Shown: positions 23,390 to 33,946 of the stretch, in pieces
Position numbering within the stretch: the stretch's first letter is position 1
How the letters are laid out: each line of letters begins with the position of its first letter
Assembly: GCA_963693365.1 (NCBI GenBank)
Contig: CAVNZM010000014.1
Coordinates: 6,076,001-6,140,000, forward strand
Reading direction: 5' to 3'
DNA: 64,000 nucleotides
Origin: Amoebidium appalachense
Taxonomy: Eukaryota > Ichthyosporea
Notes under the pieces: generated by a model
What the model saw: only the letters and a program-made list of their open reading frames with translations
Told to the model about the DNA's origin: nothing
The model's database searches: none
Position numbers and translations under genes: made by a program

Positions 23390-24165
23390 TGTTATGTCTC
23401 CGCGGCGAGCATTCGTGTCAATCGATCGATTCAGATCTATTCAGATCTATTTGCTTTATTTACAATTCGTCGGTGCCGGCTCATCCAGTCAGATGTCGGC
23501 GTTTGCTGATGAATGAGCCAATCATAAATGTTATATCTGCTTTTCCAATCGGATGATCGAATACAATTACATATGTTCGGTTACTTGGAAACGAACTACA
23601 GTGAGACTCGCGTGAGTGGACACTTATGGCCTCTTCTGTGTTGATTGGAACACGTAAATGCTGCGGCCATAGAGAACGAATAACTAACAAGCAGGTTGTG
23701 AGTGATTGGGGAGTCTCATATTCGACCAGTCATGTTGAGGGCATCCCGGTAAAGTCCAGCTGCAATGAGTGGTCGTTGTAAACCTGCAGTTACACATGTG
23801 AGAGAGACAGCACTCCGAAAGGTAACTGGTAACCAAAGTCACAAACAGGAAAAGTACTGGTACCTGTTTATTTGGAGTATATTTCGGGGCTGTGTAGTCA
23901 TAAGTCATGCAGCAGTAAAGATTATATATGAGTGTTAGAACCGGCAAGAGACCAAGTAGTCACACACAGTAATTACTAGCCCTGTACTAATCTGTAATAT
24001 GATTGGTCGGCTAGGGAGTTGTGTAATTGGTCAAGTAATCTTGTCCGGGTCGACCATCCGTATATAAACGCACGCATCGATCCTCTGAAATCCAGTTCAG
24101 AGTGAACCCCGTTTACACTCATACACATACATTTTACAATGAAGTGTCCGTGAGGATACTTTACA
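23390..24165 (+). repeat. Gypsy A 3' LTR
   Basis: 776 bp, same length as the 5' LTR; two substitutions noticed (A/G near the CACTTATG motif and C/A near the 3' end). Confidence 0.95.
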
Positions 24166-24170
24166 GCAGG

Positions 24171-26025
24171 CCTGCCGGGACCCCGCGCGCTGTGGGTACC
24201 CGACATGGCAGAGGTGGAGGAGGCATTCGTCGGAGGTCGCAAGGTCCTCAAGTGCGTGCGCGTGTACGAGTACAACGGGTGCTACGCCCACGGCCACGCG
24301 GCGTCGGGCGCATGCCTCAGGGCTACCGACGACAAGGAGCATGACGTCCGGGCCAAGCGGCGCTACATCGAAGCCGTGATGAAGGCACGTGGCATGAGCG
24401 GCACGCATGGCATCGACGTGGAGGTACGCTGGGAGTGCGGCGTAACGGAACGGTTTAGCGAATCGGGCCGCAGCACGATCCCGCGTCATGATGACATTGC
24501 CGACGACATGGCTGCGTTTGAGGCCGCGGTCCGGCAGGCCGGCTACAACGATGTGGAGGACTACGTGGCAGCCGTCAAGGCCAACGTGCGGGCCTACAAG
24601 CCGCGTCTAGGGTACATTGGCGGCCGCGTGGAGGTGTTCAAGCCGTGGACGATAGACGGCAAGCGTATAGCGTACGTCGACGTGGCGTCCATGTATCCCG
24701 CAATGATGACGATGGCCTTCCCCACGGGCGAGTGCATGTACTTTGGACGGCAGTGGTTCGAGTCGGCACCCGGAGTACCGATGCCCGAGATTGAAGGGTG
24801 CGCCGACGCTTCCGCGCAGGCTCGCCTGTTTGCGCTGTGCAACCTGCCCGACGAGCCAGCCATGGACGACGTCGACTATGTTCCGCCCCCGGTGTCCACC
24901 TTTGGGGAGGCGGTCGACGAGCCCCTGTGGGAGGAGGAGGCACGCAAGTTGGAAATGACCCGGGGCCGCCTGGCCATCGCGCACGTGCGGTTTATGGCCG
25001 GCCCGCACGTCAGGGTTCCACTGCTTCACTGCAGGATTGCCGAGAGCCTGGGCGCTAAGCCTCACGAGGACCACTGCCCACACAACCACGTCAGAGGGTG
25101 CGTCGGTCCCCGCTTCGAAGGAGGCGTCTGCGAGTGTCGGCGTGCCTTCCACGGTGAGAAGTGCAAGGGTCGGAAGGGGTTGATATGTACGTGCGAGCCC
25201 GGTGAGTTGGCACACGACCCAAAGTGCGACCTTGCACCAGCCAAGAGCAAGGAGTCAGACGCCAGTGAGGAGTCCGCAGGCGCCCAGGCCGTCGAGTCCG
25301 GGGAGAGTTCACAGCGTTCCTGTACATGTGGTCGCACGCAGCTGCAGTACGAATGGGTCACGCTTGACTCTGTGGAACATCCGCGGGAGGGAACGAAAGT
25401 GAACTATAACGTCACCGTCAAGCATCGGGAATGCAGGTGTCCGGACAGGAAGCCGAGCGTACGAGGGTGTGCCGGCGGCTGCGGCGGAGGCTGCGTCGTG
25501 GGTAAGACGTGGTGCACCGTGCTGGCGCAGGACTCGACGCCGACGACGCGGTTGGTGTTTGCGCTGTGCGGGACGTGCGCGGTGACCGGCGCTACGGAAC
25601 CCTGCACCCACAGCGACCAGCAGCGAGAGATGGAGGGTGTGTACACGGTGCAGGCGCTGGCCCAAGCCGTCTGCGCCGGCGAGGCACGCGTCACGAAGGT
25701 GTTCTGGGCCGAGGTCTACTCGGGTAAGGACGACCAGCTGTTCCGGCTGTTCGTGCACACGGTGTTCATGCTGAAGACGGCCGCCGACATGAAACTCGCC
25801 GGCGCTGCTCTCCAGCAGCTGGTCGACAAGGTCAACAAGTCGCTGGGATACGCCCCGGGTGACCCCCACCGCCTGCGCTCCAAGCAGTGCGGGAAAAACA
25901 TGGCCATGTGCACTGTGTGGAAGCTCATCATGAACTCGGCGTACGGCAGGTTCGCCATGGACCCCGACAAGCCCTGGGCCGAGTACATTGACAACTTTGC
26001 GACGCTAGTCGACCTGCAGGACCGC
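24171..26025 (+). pseudogene. Protein-primed DNA polymerase B, fragment 3 (motifs A and B, cysteine-rich insert)
   Basis: Continues in frame from 16320 and is open for its whole length. Motif A is AYVDVASMYP (about 24673). Motif B is KLIMNSAYGRF (25921-25953). Between them lies LCGTCA with PCTHSDQQR (about 25564-25625), matching the Cys/His motif and following G-x-Y/W-T segment that Polinton and adintovirus polymerases carry at this place. Just before it is an unusual insert (25075-25515) with 16 cysteines in about 147 residues, which I do not know from this family. The fragment ends at 26025, where a solo LTR interrupts a Leu codon region; it resumes at 26512. Confidence 0.8.
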
Positions 26026-26506
26026 TGTAAACAACTGTACACATGAACTGTACATGTTTACTAAAGAATGTGATCTACTAGCACACGATTCGTGCTTTGT
26101 CATGAATATCACATAAATATTATGTCTGCACCAATAGGACTCACTCTGACCTAAGAATTGAACCATATATGGTTCTTCCGCTGCATACCACATAAACGAA
26201 GTGAACCAATAAGAGGTTTGCATAAATAGGACAAAGGTCTGACTGGCTCGGACCGCACCAGAATCACGAATGGCATGTTGCCACCCGCGCTGGCCGCGGA
26301 TGAACCAATCCTGGGCCTTGATCCGAAACCTGGGGGCTATATAAGAAAGCCGTCCCAGTACGGGGATCACATCAGTGAAGTCTTGAGACAGACTGAGTCG
26401 GCCCATAGTAAAAGCAACCTGGCCGCGTGTGCCTTTCTACCCGTTCTCTGTCTTTATTTTGATTCAGTTGTACTCTGCCTTATCCTAACTAGTCCAACTG
26501 TTTACA
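26026..26506 (+). mobile_element. Solo LTR related to gypsy B
   Basis: 481 bp, TGTAAACA...GTTTACA, TSD ACCGC at 26021-26025 and 26507-26511. The 3' 170 bases are strongly similar to the gypsy B LTR (CTATATAA promoter, GCCGTCCCAGTACGGG, CTACCCGTTCTCTGTC), while the 5' part is shorter and diverged. It is the scar of LTR-LTR recombination of an older, related element inside the polymerase gene. Confidence 0.92.
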
Positions 26507-26511
26507 ACCGC

Positions 26512-27270
26512 CTGCTGAAGGGGCAGATCAAGGACCTCACCATGGTTGTCAAGGGCCCGAACATGGTGGAGGCGACGTACTACGCTGTGGAGCCGGGCGG
26601 CGGGGACCACATCAGCACGCCGATGGGCATCTTCACCACAGCCTACGGCCGCTCCATGTGGTGGATGTACGCCAACCAGGGCGGCGCCGATCGCGTGGTG
26701 TATGGCGATACGGACTCCGTCATGTTCGAAACGGAGGACGGCGTCGCTCCGCTCGACACGGGGATAGGGCTCGGGCGCATGACCAAGGAGAAAGACTTTT
26801 TCGAGAGCGGCACGGGGCTGGCGGCCATCAGGCAGTTCAGAAGCACGGGCCCCAAGTCCTACACGGTCACCGTCACGGACGCTGAAGGCGAACCGGACGT
26901 TCAGTACGTCAAGCTCAAACGCGTCAACCAGACACGACTGCTGGAGACGTCGACACCCGTCAGAGTTGTGACATTCTCGGGCATGCTCGAGAAGTTCTTT
27001 GAGCCGATGCCGGTCGAGCAGGGCGAGCCCGTGCCGCCAGCACGCAAGCGTGCCCGCACAGGTTACGACCGTACCTATGTGCACCAGAATCGTTGGACAC
27101 GTACACGTGCCAGCGAGGTCAACGTCATGCACCGGCACGTGGGTCTGCGTGTCAACCTCAACAAGCGTGTCTACACCGCGCACTACGTGGCGGACGGCAG
27201 GAACATCGACCACGTCGACTCTGTGCCGTATGGCTTCAGGGCTCAGGCCAGCGACTCTGACTCGGAATGA
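26512..27270 (+). pseudogene. Protein-primed DNA polymerase B, fragment 4 (motif C to C terminus)
   Basis: Resumes in frame after the ACCGC duplication (LLKGQIKDL). It contains motif C YGDTDSV (26701-26721), whose two aspartates bind catalytic metal, and a basic C-terminal region (PPARKRARTGYDR). It stops at TGA 27268-27270. Together with fragments 1-3 the gene would be about 1,600 codons, long for the family, partly because of the cysteine-rich insert. Confidence 0.8.
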
Positions 27271-27485
27271 CCCAGGTTCCGTCAGTAGGCGCAGGGTCGC
27301 CGCGGTAGCGGTTGGGTTTCTGATACCTAGTGGTACTTCAATTCGGATAGGTTCACCCTTATCGACTCAGTACGGTATGTGTAGCCTTCAGTGACTCAAG
27401 ATCAATTAACCACTCTTGATCCAACTTAGTCTAGCTAGAAATAAACTGTTTTTCCGTCTACGGACTTGACTCGGAGTTTACATGT
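27271..27485 (+). terminator. 3' flank of the polymerase gene with AATAAA
   Basis: AATAAA (GAAATAAACTG, about 27438) lies 170 bases after the stop, a plausible polyadenylation signal. No gene in this stretch. Confidence 0.4.
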
Positions 27486-28095
27486 TGTAAACATCTGTAC
27501 ACGCCGTACATGTTTACTATTACGAATATACTGTACATATCATAGTGATCACGTAGATATTGTGTACATATGATCAGATCAATATCACACGCGACAGCCG
27601 CGGGCTGCGGCTCACGACTGAGCCGCGGCGCCGGCAATATGCAGTGGCCGTGCAGTCAGTATGAACCAATAGAATTCGAGAACCGCTAGGATAGGAATGC
27701 AAGTCTCATCCACTACGGAGGCGACATCTATACCTAAACGAACGGAACCAATAAGGAAATCAGACCCAGTTGCATAAACCTAAACGGGCTTAAGTATTGA
27801 CCAATCATTTGCCACAAAGTTATCCTTTTAGTTAGCTTCATGTTATTGGTGCACTGTGTGCACATAAAGACGACCGCACTCTTCTGACTGGTCAGAAGTC
27901 ACGAAGGCATCAATGCCACCCATCCAGATGATCCGGAACCTGGGGGCTATATAAACAAGCCGTCCCAGTACGGGGGATCACTCTGAACGAGCACATTAAA
28001 TAGTAACCTGGCCGCGTGTGCCTTACTACCCGTTCTCTGTCTTTATTCTGATTCAGTTGTTCTCTGCCTTATCCCAACTAGTTCAACTGTTTACA
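27486..28095 (+). repeat. Gypsy B 5' LTR
   Basis: Contains CCAAT boxes (GAACCAATAG, GGAACCAATAAGG, TTGACCAATCA) and a TATA box, GGGGGCTATATAAAC (about 27941). Confidence 0.95.
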
Positions 28096-28096
28096 T

Positions 28097-28113
28097 TGGC
28101 GACCGCGCAGTTC
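28097..28113 (+). promoter_or_regulatory. Gypsy B primer-binding site
   Basis: TGGCGACCGCGCAG, starting with the TGG that pairs with tRNA 3' CCA; it resembles the tRNA-Arg type of some insect gypsy elements. The tRNA identity is inferred, not proven. Confidence 0.6.
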
Positions 28114-28147
28114 CAGAATCTCACATCTTTCAAGAATCTCTTCAACC

Positions 28148-30148
28148 ATGGCGGGCGAATTTGACGACTACCCTGTACTCTCGGACAATGAAAGCAAACT
28201 GACACGTGACACCAAGAAGCCTACCGCAGTCAAACCGCCGCCCCCAACGCAGAAGAAAGCCAAGACTCCGGGGCAGGGCACGAAAACACTCCCCACCCCT
28301 CCCCCTACACAGCCTCGTGCTCCCCAGAAACCGAACACGATCACAAAACCCAACACACACACGAACACAAAGGCAACTACGAAGCCCACTGGCAACGAAC
28401 AAACGAAGCCCAACGAAAGCACGAAACCCAAAGACAAAACGAAGCGCAACGAACACACGAAAACCAACGAACATACGAACACCAACGAACACACGAACAC
28501 CAACAAACACACGAACGAACTTCAAGTAGCAACGAAGGAAAAAACGAAACAAGACCGGGACACTGCCACAGCTCTGGCAGAGGTGCGGGGCCGTGTTCTC
28601 TCCAAGTTCTATCGTATTGAAACTCTGAGACGTGCCATTCAAACTGCAATCGATGCTGGGCGGCCTGTGATGGACCTCGAAGCTGATGTCGCGCAGATTT
28701 ACAGTGAGATTTCGCAGATGGAAGACACCACACTGTCTAGAATGTTGTGCACGTCCGCGAAATGGTCTGAGTTGGAGCGGGAAGCACAGTTGGTGGCTGA
28801 GGCACGTGTGAAAAATCCGACGGTGCCCACCACCCCCCGTCCTCCCCCACCCACCACAGGCAAGAAGCCTTTGTCCCCGGTCCCATCTGGGTGCACTGAT
28901 CCCAAGGTAATTGCACCTCCCGCACCCCCCACTAAATTTACATATAAGGATGTGCTTGCGCGCACACTCAGCTACACTGATTCTGATGCTGAAAATGAAG
29001 AAAAACACGAACAAAGTTACGAAGACACACCCACAAACGAAAACGAACACATGACTGCGAAAGTGCATGAAGAAGATCACTTCGACCAGCCTAAAGCACC
29101 CGTATTTAACGAAATCCCCCTTGCAGGATCCCCTCTGGCGTCTGCAGGTGGACTGGCAGGCACGCCAAGTCGCCCGAGAGGCTCTGATGTCAGCACAGGC
29201 TCAGGAGGTAAGGCTGGGTCTATATTGAACAAGCACTTTGCAGAGCACGAGAAACTGTGGTTGCACCCTCTCCGCCAGTTGCATGCATCCGAATACGGCC
29301 CCATCTTGGCTGCATTGAAACTACCAGAATACAAGGGTGACTTGCAGGATAAATGCACGGTGATTGAATGGCTGCACGAATTTTCCCAGCAGATGTTTTG
29401 CATTGCAGGGGTCCCCCCCACACTTGCTGTTCGCTGGGCGGTGCAGTGCTTTCCTCTTGCTTCCCCCGCCCGTGTGTGGTACACGAATTTTACCAGGACA
29501 CAGGGAGAACTCACGTTTGATGCATTTGCACATGCACTAGTTACGAAATTTCACGACCAGCGTGTGCAAGAGGCACTCAGTGCCGAATTAAATGCACTCA
29601 AACAAGGCAAGCAAAAGGTGGCCGAATTTGCAAGCAGGCATGCGCGTTTGTGGGCACGTGTGTACCCCCTTAAGTCTGAGGCACACCAAATTTTGGATTT
29701 GTCTCACCGATTGGGTGGGGAAGACGAACAAGAATTTCGCAAATATCAACTCAGACAAACACGAAAAGAAGAAGAATTGACCCTGTCTGGAGTTGTTGCC
29801 TATCTCGCAGAAAAAGAAAGAGACAGGCACACACGAACCCCATCCACCATTCTAACACAGAAACCCCCCACAAAACAGCAACCCGGTGGTGGATCTGGTG
29901 CCAGCGAGAAGCCGTCTATTTTTTCGCGCATGGGCACCACCCCCTGCAACCGTGGGTGCAAGTACGGCAGCCACGCCGAAGGCAAGACGTGCCCGGCCCT
30001 CAAATTCGAATGCCACTCCTGCAAGCAGAAGGGGCACTTTGGGGGGTCACCAATTTGCCCCAAGTACGACCCCAAATTTAAGAAGGGAACCCGCAAGGCA
30101 GAGATTGAGGCTAATCGGGCCAAGTTCAAGAGAGCACGTGTAGAATAG
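28148..30148 (+). CDS. gag: Gag of gypsy B
   Basis: 666 residues from ATG 28148. The N-terminal 120 residues are low-complexity: Pro/Lys-rich, then Thr-Asn-Glu-His repeats such as NEHTNTNEHTNTNKHTN (about 28440-28520). The central part (about 29250-29800) is a retrotransposon Gag domain (WLHEFSQQMFC, ALKQGKQKVAEF). The C terminus has Cys-rich CNRGCKYG and a knuckle, CHSCKQKGHFGGSPIC (C-x2-C-x4-H-x5-C, one residue longer than the standard spacing). It ends at UAG 30146-30148. Confidence 0.93.
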   Translation: MAGEFDDYPVLSDNESKLTRDTKKPTAVKPPPPTQKKAKTPGQGTKTLPTPPPTQPRAPQKPNTITKPNTHTNTKATTKPTGNEQTKPNESTKPKDKTKRNEHTKTNEHTNTNEHTNTNKHTNELQVATKEKTKQDRDTATALAEVRGRVLSKFYRIETLRRAIQTAIDAGRPVMDLEADVAQIYSEISQMEDTTLSRMLCTSAKWSELEREAQLVAEARVKNPTVPTTPRPPPPTTGKKPLSPVPSGCTDPKVIAPPAPPTKFTYKDVLARTLSYTDSDAENEEKHEQSYEDTPTNENEHMTAKVHEEDHFDQPKAPVFNEIPLAGSPLASAGGLAGTPSRPRGSDVSTGSGGKAGSILNKHFAEHEKLWLHPLRQLHASEYGPILAALKLPEYKGDLQDKCTVIEWLHEFSQQMFCIAGVPPTLAVRWAVQCFPLASPARVWYTNFTRTQGELTFDAFAHALVTKFHDQRVQEALSAELNALKQGKQKVAEFASRHARLWARVYPLKSEAHQILDLSHRLGGEDEQEFRKYQLRQTRKEEELTLSGVVAYLAEKERDRHTRTPSTILTQKPPTKQQPGGGSGASEKPSIFSRMGTTPCNRGCKYGSHAEGKTCPALKFECHSCKQKGHFGGSPICPKYDPKFKKGTRKAEIEANRAKFKRARVE

Positions 30149-30241
30149 GAAGGCGGGCAAGGGACTGGTCTCTCCCCAGTAGAACATAATGTATTTGATT
30201 TAATAGCAGAGCTGGAACTGTGTTCCCCTCTGGCAGATAAA
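30146..30241 (+). promoter_or_regulatory. Gag/Pol junction: UAG readthrough candidate
   Basis: After UAG the same frame is open with no stop and no ATG for over 100 bases, so pol has no start codon of its own near its beginning. The bases after the stop are purine/G-rich (GAAGGCGGGCAAGGG), loosely like the spacer downstream of the gammaretroviral UAG. Confidence 0.55.
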
Positions 30242-33200
30242 TTGCAAAATAAATCTACTGGTGCGGAAATTTCTGTTGTCTCGGAGCCCTCCCACGAATC
30301 TGCATGTGCCCCACCCCCCCACGAACAGTTACCCCCGTGTACTGACCCCCCCATGCACACGCACACCCCGCCCCCGCGCAAAAAGAAAAATGTGCATTTT
30401 GCTGACCGTGTGCACTCCTCCATTGCAGAACCACGGCATGAAAATGCCACTGTGTGCACATTAACCCACGAAAATAAATGCACAGCCACACTTGCGCGAA
30501 TGTATGTGCATGGGAAGCTAGTCACAGTAGTTGTCGACTCTGGTGCTAGCCATAGCTGTATAAGCACAGCATTTTACGAATCTCTCCCTGTAGTGGCAAG
30601 AAAACGAATTCAGCATGTTCCTAATTTTAGTGTACTGGATGCACAAAGTAACGAAATGACATGCCAAGGAAGTATATCTCTCACTCTCGCCATTCCCAAC
30701 GAATCTGCTCTAGTGGTGCACAGATGGCATGTGATTGATAATCTACCATATGATGCCTTATTAGGTGTTGATTTCATGGGGCCACAACAGGGACGAATTG
30801 ATTACGGTGCTGCAGAACTTTCGTTCATGTATGCTAAGGGAAATCGCAGGTGCAGTATTCCGGTGTGGTGGTTGCGTGGGAGTGCGGAGGAGACAGCTGT
30901 TTCTCGCGTATTAATTACCACCACAGGTATTCACCTCCCGGTAGATGCGTCAAATATCGCAACGTGTAAAATAAAACTCGCTGCCGGCGCACCACCACCA
31001 CGAACTTTAGACTGTTGTATGGGCACAGTGGTTCCATGTGGTCCACTTAATTCACGGGCTTACACAACAGCATGCAGTGTCACCAGTTTAGCTCGAATTT
31101 CGAATAACGAACCCCCCCTCTCCACTAGCGAAGAAAGTGTGATCGAGGACGAATACGAATGCAAGGTGTTGTTGACTAACACATCGGACCATCATGTGTA
31201 CCTAGGCCCTGGTACGGAGGTGGCCATGTTTATTCCCTTGCAATCAGATGACACTGTTACTCTTTTAGCACGTCCACACTCCGGTAATGGAACCAGGAGG
31301 GCGACAACCCCACACCCTGGCCATCCATTAGGTACCTCTGCTAAAACGAACTTTTCTTCGCAGGAATCAACCGAAGAACCCACCGAACACGAACCACACA
31401 CTTTCCAGGCGGCTACTAATATTAACGGTAGTATTAAGGTGTGTGAACGGAGTAAAATTATGAATATGAGTACGAAAGAGAACACCACACAGCGCAGTTC
31501 CACGAAAATGAATGGTTTTGGTAATCCAGCACGAACAAAACCAGAGGTAGGGCCACCTACTATCGAAGCAGCAGATGGGGCACCATCTACCACTGCACTG
31601 GAGGATACGAATAATTTACGAAAGCGTACGCACGAATGTACCTCCGACGGGGAAGCCGCCACAGACGACGACTTGCCTTTTGGGGTCAAACCTCCAGAAG
31701 AATACGACATGCCTGGAACTCCCCCAGACCAACGGAAACCGTTGGCGAAACGGATACGAAAACTGCTTAAGAAATGGAAGCATGTGTTCTCTGCACACGA
31801 CAACGACTTTGGTTTGAGTACCTTAGACGAACTGTCGATCGAAGTAACTACCACCATACCACAGTACCGCAGGCCCTATAACATCCCACATCACCTTCGC
31901 GATAGCCTACACAAACAAATTCAAAATTGGGTAGAGTTTGGAGTGATTGAGCCTGCGTCCAGCCCTTACTCCGCTCCGATGGTGTTGGTGGCGAAAAAGG
32001 ACGGGTCTTTAAGAGTCTGCATTGATTTTAGAATGCTGAACTTGATTACGAAGAAAGACGGTTACCCTTTACCACGAATTGACATGGCTCTGGGTATGCT
32101 CAGAGGTGCCCGCGTGTTTTCCGCACTTGATTTAAACGGTGGTTACCACCAAGTCAAAGTAGCCGATAACGACAAAGAAAAACTTGCATTTACCACCCCC
32201 TGGGGGCAGTATCAATTCGCACGCGCACCTTTTGGAGTAAGTAACATGCCTGCTGTCTTTTCAAGGATGATGAACCGTGTATTCGCTGGTATGCTGTGGA
32301 CACATGTACTCATATATCTCGATGATATATTAGTTATGTCACCCACTATCGAAGAACATTTTGGGCATTTAGATTCATGTTTTTCCCGGCTCTGTGATGC
32401 AGGATTAAAACTGAAAGGCAGAAAATGCTCTTTGTTCATGGAAGAAGTTGGCTATTTAGGCCATCGCGTATGCCCGGATGGTATTAAGGTAGACCCAGAA
32501 AAAGTGGCAGCAATAAAGAATAAAAGCTACCCACAAAATTTATCTGAGCTACGAAGTGACCTCGGGTTATTTTCATATTATCGAATATTTGTGGACGATT
32601 TCAGCCATACGGCTGAACCACTCACGCGAATGCTGGGCACCTCGAAGGAGGATTCAGAATTACTAAAACGAATTCACGCAAAAATGCCCCCCTCTACGAA
32701 ACCCGCCAAACGCAACGCCAGCGCAAAACAACGAAAAGACGAAGCAAAACATTTGCACGCCGATTCTGCAGCTATTTTGGCCACGAAAAAGAAAGCACAG
32801 AAAAATGCTGCATGGGTGTGGGGTACGGAACAGGAGAAAGCATACGATACCCTTAAGAATGCGTTAATTAATGCACCTGTGCTTGCTCACCCCGATTTCA
32901 CCAAACCTTTTATTGTTGACTCAGATGCTTCACAGTATGCTCTGGGCGCAGTGATTTCGCAGGTAGGTGATGACGGCAAAGAACGACCCATAGCTTATGC
33001 TAGCAGAACACTCTCTAAGAGTGAACGAAATTATGCGGCGAATAAAAGGGAAGCCTTAGGTGTGTATTGGGCTGTGTGCAAAGCATTTCGCGCTTACACC
33101 TATGGGGCTCCTTTCTTGTTACGAACCGACCACTCCAGCTTGACGCGCATTCTGTCTACCGGCGATGCACCGGAACCTGTTGTTGCAGGCTGGCAAATGG

Positions 33201-33946
33201 CGCTTTCCGCATACACATACGAAATTCAGCACAGGGCGGGCAAACACCACAGCAATGCTGATGGACTCTCTCGGCCATCTAACGAAAATGCGCAACCAGG
33301 ACCCGAAGATACTGAGCTGACATACCCCTCACTGATCGGCACAGTCTCGGGCTCGTCCACGGTGTTTGCGGTAACACGCTCCGCCGCAGCGACAGCGCAG
33401 GCACAAGCTGCCACCCACCCACCCCCAGCTGAACCCACGAAACCTAATACCACGCCGCCAGAATTTATTCCCCCAAAAGCGGATGGACGAATGCCCACCT
33501 ATGAACAGTATGTGTCAGCACAGAAGGCTGATAAACACATTGCGAAAGTCAGGGCCTACCTGGAAAAAGCACCGGGCTACGAATTATTTGGCAACGAAAT
33601 CGCGATGGAAGCTAGTCGCTGCACCATAGACAATGACCTTGTGTATGTGTGGGTCCTAGAACAGCGTGGCCCCCGCAAACCCAGCAAGGAACCACGAATT
33701 TGGGTGCCGTCTACGCTTGTGCGCCTCGTTTTGGCCGCATGTCACGACGCCCCAACCGCAGGTCACCTTCCACCGTGTTACCCAGATAGCATGGTGGCCA
33801 CGTGTATGGCAAGACTCGGTGCAGTGGGTAACCACATGCAAAGCCTGTCAATACCGGAAGACACCCCGAATGCAAAAGAAACTACGAATTCACGATGGTT
33901 TTATCCCCACCTATCCCTTTCAATACGTGTCTATGGACATTACTGA
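30149..33946 (+). CDS. pol: Pol of gypsy B, first part (protease, RT, RNase H, integrase zinc domain)
   Basis: Protease motif VVVDSGASHSC (about 30526), reverse transcriptase with YLDD (32315-32326), RNase H (VDSDASQYALG, about 32918; TDHSSL), and the start of integrase (CHDAPTAGHL, about 33738). The frame is lost near 33765, within the integrase zinc domain, and this reading ends at 33946. The protein continues in another frame from about 33770. Confidence 0.93.
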   Translation, partial: EGGQGTGLSPVEHNVFDLIAELELCSPLADKLQNKSTGAEISVVSEPSHESACAPPPHEQLPPCTDPPMHTHTPPPRKKKNVHFADRVHSSIAEPRHENATVCTLTHENKCTATLARMYVHGKLVTVVVDSGASHSCISTAFYESLPVVARKRIQHVPNFSVLDAQSNEMTCQGSISLTLAIPNESALVVHRWHVIDNLPYDALLGVDFMGPQQGRIDYGAAELSFMYAKGNRRCSIPVWWLRGSAEETAVSRVLITTTGIHLPVDASNIATCKIKLAAGAPPPRTLDCCMGTVVPCGPLNSRAYTTACSVTSLARISNNEPPLSTSEESVIEDEYECKVLLTNTSDHHVYLGPGTEVAMFIPLQSDDTVTLLARPHSGNGTRRATTPHPGHPLGTSAKTNFSSQESTEEPTEHEPHTFQAATNINGSIKVCERSKIMNMSTKENTTQRSSTKMNGFGNPARTKPEVGPPTIEAADGAPSTTALEDTNNLRKRTHECTSDGEAATDDDLPFGVKPPEEYDMPGTPPDQRKPLAKRIRKLLKKWKHVFSAHDNDFGLSTLDELSIEVTTTIPQYRRPYNIPHHLRDSLHKQIQNWVEFGVIEPASSPYSAPMVLVAKKDGSLRVCIDFRMLNLITKKDGYPLPRIDMALGMLRGARVFSALDLNGGYHQVKVADNDKEKLAFTTPWGQYQFARAPFGVSNMPAVFSRMMNRVFAGMLWTHVLIYLDDILVMSPTIEEHFGHLDSCFSRLCDAGLKLKGRKCSLFMEEVGYLGHRVCPDGIKVDPEKVAAIKNKSYPQNLSELRSDLGLFSYYRIFVDDFSHTAEPLTRMLGTSKEDSELLKRIHAKMPPSTKPAKRNASAKQRKDEAKHLHADSAAILATKKKAQKNAAWVWGTEQEKAYDTLKNALINAPVLAHPDFTKPFIVDSDASQYALGAVISQVGDDGKERPIAYASRTLSKSERNYAANKREALGVYWAVCKAFRAYTYGAPFLLRTDHSSLTRILSTGDAPEPVVAGWQMALSAYTYEIQHRAGKHHSNADGLSRPSNENAQPGPEDTELTYPSLIGTVSGSSTVFAVTRSAAATAQAQAATHPPPAEPTKPNTTPPEFIPPKADGRMPTYEQYVSAQKADKHIAKVRAYLEKAPGYELFGNEIAMEASRCTIDNDLVYVWVLEQRGPRKPSKEPRIWVPSTLVRLVLAACHDAPTAGHLPPCYPDSMVATCMARLGAVGNHMQSLSIPEDTPNAKETTNSRWFYPHLSLSIRVYGHY

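Larger units (their letters stand above)
16321..24165 (+). mobile_element. Ty3/gypsy chromovirus A, full length
   Basis: LTRs of 776 bp (16321-17096 and 23390-24165) differ at only two positions that I could find, so the insertion is young. The TSD is GCAGG at 16316-16320 and 24166-24170. LTR ends are TGTTATG...TTTACA. The internal region holds gag, then pol in the same frame after one UGA, with protease, RT, RNase H, integrase and a C-terminal chromodomain-like region. The polypurine tract GAGGGGGGGAT precedes the 3' LTR. The leader right after the 5' LTR starts AGCTACACC, not the usual TGG. It interrupts the polymerase gene. Confidence 0.97.

Noticed and set aside
18556-30148. Host-wide stop-codon reassignment to explain in-frame UGA and UAG
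   Set aside because: TAA, TAG and TGA all end other frames here at sensible places (for example TGA ends the polymerase and genes M and P), so local readthrough is simpler.
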